Source: Ophiobolus disseminans
Lineage: Eukaryota; Ascomycota; Dothideomycetes; Pleosporales; Phaeosphaeriaceae
NCBI GenBank assembly: GCA_010093685.1
Contig: MU006216.1
Location: 1,129,065 to 1,193,064, forward strand
Length of the DNA: 64,000 nt
Direction: 5' to 3'
The position numbers and the translations under genes were made by a program. Positions 56,768 to 64,000 of the stretch are shown piece after piece. Numbering within the stretch: the first letter of the stretch is position 1; the number at the start of each line of letters is the position of its first letter. The notes beneath the pieces were generated by a model, which saw only the letters and a list, made by a program, of their open reading frames with translations, ran no database searches and was not told where the DNA came from.

Positions 56768-57547
56768 TCAGGATGCGTTGTAACCCTGAGCAATAGCAAT
56801 GCTCTTCCATTTATCAAGCTCAGCTTGGAGATCAGCGTTGCGCTTCTCAAGTTCGGCGACGTGATCAAACTTCCTCTGGCGAGACTCACGAGCTGCAAGA
56901 GTATTGCGGGCTCGCTTCAAGGCAATCTTGTCGCTCGGGTCGACGGCAATGGCAGGGAGGGGACCCTTTCGTCGACGAGACTTGCTGATGCCGTTGGTTG
57001 CAGGTGAGTTGGTAACAGATGACTTCCTTCGGAACGAGCTGCCGTCGAGGACAACAGGAGAGCCGCTGCTGGATGATCCAGAGCGCTCCATAGACTGGCT
57101 GCTGATGGTGCGCTCCAACGGCAGAGAGATGGCGACAGAGCCGTAGTTTGGCTCAGCTGCCTTGGTCTCCTCTTCGGGGAACAAGGAGAACCAGTCGCTG
57201 TTGGCCATGGTAGGCTCGTTCTGGAACATTGGAGAGCAGTCGAAGCTGTCGTTGAAGGGGGAGTCGTTGATATCAGGGGAAGTCAAGTTTGTAAACGCCG
57301 TAGATGGGGGTGCAGACCCGAAAGCGTCAGCAAATATGTCCTTGGGAGACACGGTACGGGCGGACCCGGCGGCGGCGGAGTGATCGTTGATCGCTGTGAA
57401 CGCCGACACCTGGTCCATGTTGAAAGCACCGGCCTGGAAGGCGGGCATCAGGCTTGCGCCCGAGTCAAAGGAGTTGTTGCTGTTTAGGTCTGCAGCGAAG
57501 GTGAGCATGCGATCGTTGTTGTGGGTCGCGCGATGCGTACCTGCCAT
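56768..57547 (-). CDS. cpcA: bZIP activator of cross-pathway control (CPC1/GCN4 type)
   Basis: Transcription activator of amino-acid biosynthesis under starvation. 259 aa, matching the family length. The C-terminal bZIP (about residues 203-259) has the basic region KRARNTLAARESRQRK and a short zipper (VAELEKRNADLQAELDKW). An acidic activation region precedes it (NSDWFSLFPEEE). The start at 57547 is chosen because it is the first in-frame ATG after the last upstream stop, has a strong context (AAACATGGC) and gives the expected size, although the frame is open for a further 145 codons upstream without any ATG. The leader holds two uORFs and a GCN4-type site, as in known cpc-1/cpcA genes. Confidence 0.93.
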   Translation of the reverse strand: MAGTHRATHNNDRMLTFAADLNSNNSFDSGASLMPAFQAGAFNMDQVSAFTAINDHSAAAGSARTVSPKDIFADAFGSAPPSTAFTNLTSPDINDSPFNDSFDCSPMFQNEPTMANSDWFSLFPEEETKAAEPNYGSVAISLPLERTISSQSMERSGSSSSGSPVVLDGSSFRRKSSVTNSPATNGISKSRRRKGPLPAIAVDPSDKIALKRARNTLAARESRQRKFDHVAELEKRNADLQAELDKWKSIAIAQGYNAS

Positions 57548-57689
57548 GTTTGCGACGTTTGAATGTTGTTGAGAAATGTTGTTGCTAGAGCTGGAGAACA
57601 GTGGTACCGGAGGGTATTGGCGTAACAGTGGCTGTTGGAATTCTGTGGTAGATGATGGGGCAGAATTTGCGTAGAAGTGCTGGCCGTTG

Positions 57690-57854
57690 TTAAACGTATG
57701 CCCAGGCTGAGGAACGCTCGGTGCTCGCAGAGGCCGCTGAGAGACCTGAGCTGGTTGGTCGTAGAGCACAAAGTCCGACTGCGGGGGTGCGAATGCGGGT
57801 GATCTCGTATTTAGATGGTGCCGTGATGGCTGGGGAGCTGGTGGAGATGGCCAT
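57690..57854 (-). promoter_or_regulatory. cpcA leader uORF2 (54 codons)
   Basis: ATG in strong context (ACCATGG) starts a 54-codon frame (first residues MAISTSSPAI) ending TAA 142 nt before the cpcA start, in another frame than the main protein. In GCN4/CPC1 systems such a downstream uORF blocks the main start unless eIF2 is phosphorylated. Confidence 0.75.
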
Positions 57855-57988
57855 GGTTGCTGGTAAGAAGCCGTGGTGGACGACGTAAAGTCGAGAGGGT
57901 GAAAAAAGGGCGAACTGGAGCTGTGCTCTGAGGGGCGAGTGGGTGGTATTGTTGGATCTATTGTGTCGGTTTGAGCGGACTGGGGGAG

Positions 57989-58003
57989 CTAAAAGGCTGT
58001 CAT
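57989..58003 (-). promoter_or_regulatory. cpcA leader uORF1 (MTAF)
   Basis: A four-codon frame plus TAG, 134 nt upstream of uORF2. Its small size and upstream position fit a reinitiation-permissive first uORF. Confidence 0.65.
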
Positions 58004-58124
58004 GGCTGTGACTGTCGGGTGGTTCTTTGTGGTTGGAAGTTGTGTGTGATGAGAGGAAAGGAAAACGAAATCAGGCACCGAGGGGTGCGCATTACTTTAA
58101 GCGAAAGGCGGCGGAAGGCACGAG

Positions 58125-58131
58125 TGACTCA
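58125..58131. promoter_or_regulatory. TGACTCA GCN4/CPC1 site upstream of cpcA
   Basis: Perfect consensus for GCN4-type bZIP dimers, 122 nt upstream of uORF1. Suggests autoregulation, as known for cpc-1 and cpcA. Whether it lies in promoter or leader depends on the unknown transcription start. Confidence 0.55.
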
Positions 58132-59667
58132 CCAAAAAACAGCACTCGCGACCGGGCAAAAGCGAGCAGATGCGACAGGGGAATAGCCAATGAGAGACGC
58201 ACAAATGCACTAAAATCAGCGCTAATTCTGTTAGCGTCAGCCCGGGCAAGGACATAACATCGAAACATGCTGCTTCGACGTCCTCGAAACACCACAAGCG
58301 CATCCTCGAAATGGTTCGTGTGATATAGCCCGTAGTATCCATTCTCGTTTCCCTCAATCCGCGATTCTTTGCGACTCTGTGCTGCCTTCGGACGGCTACT
58401 GACAATTTCAGGCATCAGCTTTTGGCGGGGTGCGAAACATGGTCCGCCTTAGCGCAGCTGCACTCTCAAACCGGTGGAGAGCTGCTTACGAAGCTAGCCC
58501 TAAGGCGGCAGAATGGCTTCGCGTTTCCGCTCGGAAAAGAGGGCGGAGCAGCAACACCGCCCTTTTGATCGATCGCGCATATGCGCAAACTTGCATATGA
58601 TATGCCGTCTTCACAGATTCTTGTCGTAGATTTGGGCAACTGGAAGTCAATCCTCCAAACCGCTGCGCGCAAGCCTTACAAGTAGCGGTGAATGCGCTTT
58701 GTGGGAGGGACAGCAAACGTGTGTCCCGTCACCGACAACGCAGCGGGAAGCCTGTATATCCTCACAACACTATAAATATTTTTAAGAAACGTCAAAGAGC
58801 ATGTGAGGATAGACAGGTCGCCGTATGCTGGACACAATTATTGCAACACCTGGTAACGCCGGGTGGCAGGATGACCGTCCAATCTATCGATCTGGACTCA
58901 GCCCCAATCAATTGGCACTTGCACTGCCTGACATCTGCGGCCTATTGAGTGGACGTGCCGGCTGTCACGAGGTCTCACCTTAAACCAGTACATACGGGCT
59001 TTGGGTAAGCCACACGGTGTAAACGGCCGCGGATCGCTTCAGCCTCTACTAAGAGTCGGTGCACTTGCGTCTACGCCTGCAATATCGACGTTGCATTGCA
59101 TATCGCCTACGTATGGAAGCTTTCCATGCAGTACTGTGGCAGGTCTCTAGGGCTGAGAACTAAATTGTCATGTGATAAGTCTACTCAAGCTTCACATGAC
59201 GCATGCTAACCCTTTGGATATAATGCATGTGCGGCGAAGTAGATTGAGTGGCCATGCATATATTCAATGTGTAAAACCAGGTACAAGCATGGGGATTCCT
59301 AACATGGATTGGGTCTGAAGATCAGACTAGATATTTTCCCTAGTTGTGATGCTGTGAGGTCGATTGACTGCTTTAGGTAGCATATTTACACCACGGGCGA
59401 GATGTCCACGGGTAGCTCTCTTACTCTGTTATATTTCACGCAAGAAGGTACTTGTGACAGGTCGCGCCTAGTACTGCAAGATATTAATTTTTCAAGGTAG
59501 TCGCAACTCACGTGCATGAGGCCACCCAACCTGCTGGGTCGTTTTTCTTGGCACCTGTACCTGTTAGGCAAGAACATTGGAAGACCGCCCCTCAAGCTGA
59601 CAAACACAACACCCAACTTCACGTCACCTCATCCCATATATCGATATTGTTGCTGAAGCGGTTCGAG
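58132..59667. other. 1.5 kb intergenic, divergent promoters
   Basis: Between cpcA and the AflR-like gene, transcribed away from each other. No coding frame or RNA was recognised. CACGTG occurs at 59509-59514. Confidence 0.45.
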
Positions 59668-60853
59668 ATGATACAAATTGAGAAACTCCATGCTGCGTGC
59701 GACGAGTGCCGTCAGTACCTTCGTGACGAACGCCCAAAGGATCAAAAGCTAAACTACGTCAGGAATGCGAAAGTTGAAGTGCTCTGGCGAGAAGCCCAAA
59801 TGCACTCGCTGTAATAGAGAAAAAATAGAATGTGTTTTTTCGCCACGAAAGCAAATGGGTCGACCACGAAAAAGGAGGAGAGGGATCGAGGAGAACGAGA
59901 ACACCATGTCACCCACAGAGATAGATTTTGGCGCCACTGATGCCAGACACTTATCCGAGGTTTCAGACCCGAATTTTCTCACACTTCCGCAATACGATAA
60001 TCCCAACTTTCACGTCGACAGCCTTGACCTTCAGGACAGGGCGGTCACACAAAGCCTGGACGAATTCCATACAACGCCCCTACCAGAAATAGAGTAAGTC
60101 TTCTCCTGAGACACCCAGATAGTTCTAATCTACTCTAGCTTTGAACTACCAATCGACCCTTCGCTATGGGACAACCCCGCTATCATAGCCCCTCCTCCGG
60201 AAGACGTTACAACCCGATTCGCATTGGCACCTTGTACATGCCTTTCACTGATGTACTTGACCTTGACTGAGCTTCAATCGATACCATCCTTCGCCTTCCC
60301 ACAGGTTATCGTTCCACTACGAAAAGCTATGGACGTTCTGTCAGATCTGATTAACTGCCCGCAGTGTCCCAAAGACAACTTCAGCGCCATCCAAAATATC
60401 TCATCCATAGTGGCTCTGTGTAAAGCCATTGTGGAACGTTTCAGCAAAGTACTCATCGAGATCGATGCAGAAGCCGAGCGACTCGAGCAAAACGGCCAGA
60501 AGAAGCCATACCGAATTGGAGATAGCAACCCGGACCTGCAGCATCTCCACACTGGGACTCTTGATTGTCCGATGGGTTTCAACATCGAAATAGAACCAGG
60601 AGATTGGAAACGGCTCGCGAAAACGGCGCTCAAAGCTGAACTTTACGGAAAAGGAAGCAATCCACGACCATTACTGCAGCTGGTCACAGATGCGGAAGAG
60701 AGGCAAAAAAGATGGCACGAGGACAAGTGGCACCAGTGCGTAAAGAATCGTCATCTTTTTGGCGGGCGGCATCCGAGTGACGCGAAGAAGAGCTGCGAAG
60801 CGTTAGGGGCAGATCACATTCGTCGTGTCGTGAGCAACCTGAAGTGGGAATGA
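59668..60853 (+). CDS. Zn2Cys6 regulator, AflR-like
   Basis: Transcription factor of the type found in secondary-metabolite control. Three exons: 59668-59710, 59763-60093 and 60139-60853; 362 aa. The zinc cluster is at the N-terminus: Cys11, 14, 21, 28, 31 and 38 (CX2CX6CX6CX2CX6C), split by intron 1 right after the second Cys. A basic linker MGRPRKRRRG follows, as in AflR-type proteins. The C-terminal region has PCTCLSLMYLTLTELQS and the helical segment typical of the AflR domain. No polyketide or peptide synthase lies within the window, so no cluster role can be assigned. Confidence 0.87.
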
Positions 60854-61363
60854 GCTGAATACACGGTTGCACGTTGGTCGCTTATTAGAGCCTGTATGTA
60901 TTCACGAAGAATTTCTACCGCAAACAATATTCTGATAATACTGCGAATATCTTCGGGAGTCATATGGAGAGAAAGTTAGTGGGGCTACCTCACCTGGCCT
61001 GCCTCAAAATCTGTGGCGACAAGTGACGGTCTGCTCCACGGTTTGGCACAGTACATTTTCGCGTAATAGTGAGGCGCAAATTTCTCTCACTTTCAGCCTA
61101 CCCATCCACTGTCCACAAAATCCACCCCAAATTCAGAGCTATCGTTACTTCTACTCTCCACGCCTGTGGGAGCACAAACTTCTATTCTCTAGTTACGCTA
61201 TCCCGTGGCTACGCTCTTCCAAGTCCCGTCACTCACAGTCTACAGTCCGCTTTATGCCTTCACGCTCTCTAGGTGTTTTGTTCTGCGGCTACCGTCTTCT
61301 AGCCCTCTCAATTATCATGTACAGCATCCCACGTACAGGCCGTAGCCACGGTATACCATCACG
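60854..61363. other. Intergenic, nothing recognised
   Basis: 510 bp tandem spacer. The right half is CT-rich upstream of the next gene. Confidence 0.45.
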
Positions 61364-62233
61364 ATGCCTCCAAAGGCGGCCAACAAGCAAACGCGACCCA
61401 GTAAATCGTTCGACAGCAAGTCAAAGATGGCGGCGCTACTGGGACTCGATGTATGGCTAGGTGGATGGCTGGTGAAACCCTTGTGGGACCTCTTCGAGGC
61501 GAGATTTCTGGACACACCACTTTCCCAGCCCAGTAGGAAGATTCCCGATTTCACAGATGTGTGCGATCAGATCACAAGTGGTGAAGGTCACGGAAAGAGG
61601 CGCTATCTGAAAGAAAAGAGCAATCCACAGTACGACAACGCTCTGGACTGGTATGCGTGGCTGATGTTCTGGCTTGTCAACGCAAACGAGCTCGACCACA
61701 AGGGCTGCTTCTTCGGACGACGCAAGAGCCGCGATGATATGCGCAAAGACGTCTACTATTTCATCATTTGGGCCAAGCGCAAGCACCACCGCGACGTCAA
61801 GGCTGTAGCCGCTGGGAAGACTCAAAGGCGCACTGCAAAACAGCCAGTCACACCTTCCGAGGAATCAGAAGACGAATCCGAAGACGAGATTGACATGGAC
61901 CCTACCAAAGGCACTGCCGCCGTGCGTTGGCGGTACGGCTTGTCTTACGAGCTTGAAATGCTGGTATCACGAGACCGCATACTGGTAGAAGGATTCTGTG
62001 GCTACAGTCCTGAGGGCTTCACAACTGAAGTGAAGACACGCTTCGAACTCGGATTGCACGGGCAGCAGCTTGGAGCCCTTGTGGCGCACAACGGTGTCGG
62101 ATTTCGGGCTGCACAGTTGCGGACGCTTGAAACGGGCGAACCGATCCTTATCTTCTTTGATACTTTAAGTAGTGACGTCAAGCTGCCGGACGATGTGCAG
62201 CGCGTTACTATCAGCGGAATTTCATGTACCTGA
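61364..62233 (+). CDS. Hypothetical fungal protein, unknown function
   Basis: Single exon, 289 aa, no recognised domain. The first 20 residues are Lys/Ser-rich. A Trp-rich part follows (LDVWLGGWLVKPLWDLFEAR, then LDWYAWLMFWLVNANEL), then a basic region (KRKHHRDVKAVAAGKTQRR) and an acidic spacer (EESEDESEDEIDMD). The last 100 residues look like a compact beta-rich domain (RYGLSYELEMLVSRDRILVE, GEPILIFFDTLSSD). Soluble; no signal peptide. Coding quality is good, and the ATG follows a CT-rich leader. Possibly lineage-specific. Confidence 0.6.
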   Translation: MPPKAANKQTRPSKSFDSKSKMAALLGLDVWLGGWLVKPLWDLFEARFLDTPLSQPSRKIPDFTDVCDQITSGEGHGKRRYLKEKSNPQYDNALDWYAWLMFWLVNANELDHKGCFFGRRKSRDDMRKDVYYFIIWAKRKHHRDVKAVAAGKTQRRTAKQPVTPSEESEDESEDEIDMDPTKGTAAVRWRYGLSYELEMLVSRDRILVEGFCGYSPEGFTTEVKTRFELGLHGQQLGALVAHNGVGFRAAQLRTLETGEPILIFFDTLSSDVKLPDDVQRVTISGISCT

Positions 62234-62547
62234 AAGTAAGAGCTGGAGTTAGTCAGAGGTGGGGCAAGAGGCAGTGGATGGGGTGGCTACGAGAGGTGAT
62301 GTTAGTGGATGTGCCATTTGGTGGAAAGAGACTCAAGAATGTGGTAGGATTCCCAACAGGGCTTGAGGCACTTAGACGAGTTCGGGCGCTCAGAGCGAGC
62401 CAGGCATGTAATTTTACGTTTGTAAAGCCATGTATGAATATCACCACACCTTATAAAACTTCTGCGGCTTTGCAGCGCAGTCGCCATGCGATAGCTCAGT
62501 GCGACGCTTTGGAAGAAATAGATGTTTCGTCTCAGCCTACGTATTCT
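62234..62547. other. Convergent 3' region
   Basis: 314 bp between two 3' ends. A plus-strand frame from 62224 overlaps the last exon of the CorA-like gene and is not supported. Confidence 0.4.
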
Positions 62548-64000
62548 TCATTGTAGTGTCTTGAGCCATTGCACGAGGTCTGACCAGGCTTTGGTCATCA
62601 ACTTGCGTAAATCTACGTACGTCTTTCTCGGACTGCTTTGCGATGCGATCATGTAGTTCAGAAGTGAGACACCGAAGAGAACGCCGAAGAATACGGCCCA
62701 TGGATATGGTGGGGTGGCGAAGTCCATACTGAAGAACGCTGTGGTAAAGAGAAGAGGAAATGCAACATACTAAGGATTCCGTCAGCTAATAGATGGCTGT
62801 ATCGGACCTGCTCATATCTGGAACGAACATGCTGGCATTATACAGGTTACTGTATTGTGGAAGAAAAGAGGACTTACAACGGTCATCTGTGTCAGCGTAT
62901 TAAGATCGTCGCCTTGCGATACTGCGGTCTCGGTTTGACTGAGGCTCGATACGGTATGCAACTGATCCTGTCAGTGAGATTTTCTTCTATAAAAAGAATA
63001 CTAATAATCGGCGTGCGTCTTGCATTTTTGTAGACTCGTGAGAAACACGAAGATGAATTTGATGGCGCACTTGATGCTGATTGAATGAGATTTGATTTCA
63101 TGCTGAAGATGGATAGACGTAGTTAACTGGAAACAAGACTGCGTGGTTGTGGAGGATCTCATTCATGTGTTTCTTGGAGGGCCGCAAGAGGAAGTGGAAC
63201 ACGTCTTACACTTTCGAGTTTGAACCTAAACCGCTCTCTCTTGGCGATAAGTAGGTTACGCAGTCTTTCCAGTTCCGATATATTGCGTGCGATTCTAGCA
63301 AGAATGCCAGGCCATTTCGGCTTATCTGGTGCATGCCGCGTAAACAGTGCGATTTCTGTGCGTGAAAAATCGGCCCATGCATCAACGATACCACTCAGGC
63401 AATCGACGAAGATGTGGATGGTTTCAATGACGTTGCTCAGTGTCTGTGTGTGCGTTCTTTGTCTGTCATCTTCGAATACCGTGCGTATTGTTGCGGCCTG
63501 CGCGTTGGTTGTTAATTGGGGACCTTGTCGGCTGCGGAAAGCTACTCACGTATTCCTCCATACGATTGTTATAAGTCTCTACAAGGGCACTATACTCGGC
63601 GGCGACCTGTTCAATCCTGCGGTCGATCTTCAGTAGGAAATACTCTCGGGGATCTTCAAAGAGTGGTTTTCTCATGGAGCCTCGGCCACCTAGTGGTGGA
63701 TCCAGCCCATCACCAGGATCTGCACCTTGGCCAGGTAAAAGGTAGGTGATATAGTTCTCCTCTGAACCGAAATACACGTCTACCAAGAATAACTCTGACC
63801 AAAAGCTTTCGTCTGGTCCCCAACAGAGCGAAGAGGTTTGTGCTTCATGGTAGAACAGATCCTCCTGGTCACTTGAATGGGAGCGGAGTGGAAGTGGCTC
63901 GCTTTTTCGAAGGCGTTTACCTAGACTAATTCGGGGATCCTTGATATTATCTGCAGAGCCAGTTCGCATAGCATGATACGGTATGTGGAACTCGAGGAAG
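62548..64000 (-). CDS. CorA-like two-helix membrane protein, N-terminus off the window
   Basis: The gene continues past the right edge; the frame is open to 64000. Visible exons: 63550-64000, 63210-63497, 63002-63076, 62878-62967 and 62548-62769, all joined in phase. The soluble part is helical: YFLLKIDRRIEQVAAEY, then ETIHIFVDCLSGIVDAW and ISELERLRNLLIAKRERF. Next comes VSHESTKMQDARRLLDQLHT leading to SQGDDLNTLTQMTV, the stretch that precedes the first membrane helix in CorA-like fungal proteins. The helices are VAFPLLFTTAFFSM and WAVFFGVLFGVSLLNYM. The CorA GMN motif is not present, so magnesium transport is doubtful. Exons 3-5 were chosen because only this combination keeps a coherent helix. 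Confidence 0.75.

Noticed and set aside
56285..57007. 240-codon plus-strand frame overlapping cpcA antisense
   Set aside because: Its right half is the complement of the bZIP-coding region and the left half lacks protein character.
62224..62556. Plus-strand frame after the 61364 gene that could be a further exon or gene
   Set aside because: It overlaps the last exon of the CorA-like gene on the other strand, whose protein evidence is much better, and the preceding gene has a proper stop.

Overview
The window is nuclear DNA of a filamentous ascomycete (Pezizomycotina), most likely a Dothideomycete. Genes are dense and carry short introns of mostly 47-120 bp with GTRNGT donors. Typical fungal families are present: Zn2Cys6 regulators, an AflR-like regulator, a GH17 wall glucanase, a CPC1/GCN4-type bZIP and an MFS drug/polyamine-type exporter. 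No bacterial operons, viral genes, intact transposons or CRISPR were seen. Class-level placement is an inference from gene repertoire. All exon models were built by hand from reading frame, splice signals and remembered family motifs; none was tested by alignment or RNA data.

Left part (1-19 kb): a GPATCH1-type G-patch splicing protein (+), then an omega-like glutathione transferase, a conserved basic protein of unknown function, eIF3 subunit h, an RNase H gene broken by one in-frame TAA, an unknown HExxH protein, a homeobox regulator and a glycerol-3-phosphatase (all -). Gaps of about 2 kb flank the homeobox gene.

Middle (19-38 kb): NUG1 GTPase, delta-1-pyrroline-5-carboxylate dehydrogenase, an MFS transporter, a GH47 alpha-mannosidase and a GH17 glucanase (all +), then a fungal-specific regulator-like protein and DBP4 helicase (-), and a J-domain protein (+) divergent from DBP4.

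Right part (39-64 kb): a Zn2Cys6-PAS regulator (-), a 4.8 kb stretch with no supportable gene, DBP10 helicase (-) divergent from RFA2 (+), a DUF202 membrane protein (-) divergent from a CIA30 protein (+), an F-box-like protein (+), a tRNA-Leu gene with a truncated inverted copy, a tiny two-exon gene, the cross-pathway regulator cpcA/CPC1 (-) with two upstream ORFs and a GCN4-type site, an AflR-like regulator (+), an unknown protein (+) and a CorA-like membrane protein (-) that runs off the right edge.

Functional links: three 60S/18S ribosome-assembly genes (NUG1, DBP4, DBP10) each have a CACGTG box 81-132 nt upstream of the start codon, and eIF3h and cpcA add translation and its control. The most informative non-coding signal is the two-uORF leader of cpcA. 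I did not find a convincing new multi-gene system; the unusual items are local gene structures, one nonsense-disrupted gene, a tRNA fragment and several conserved proteins of unknown function.
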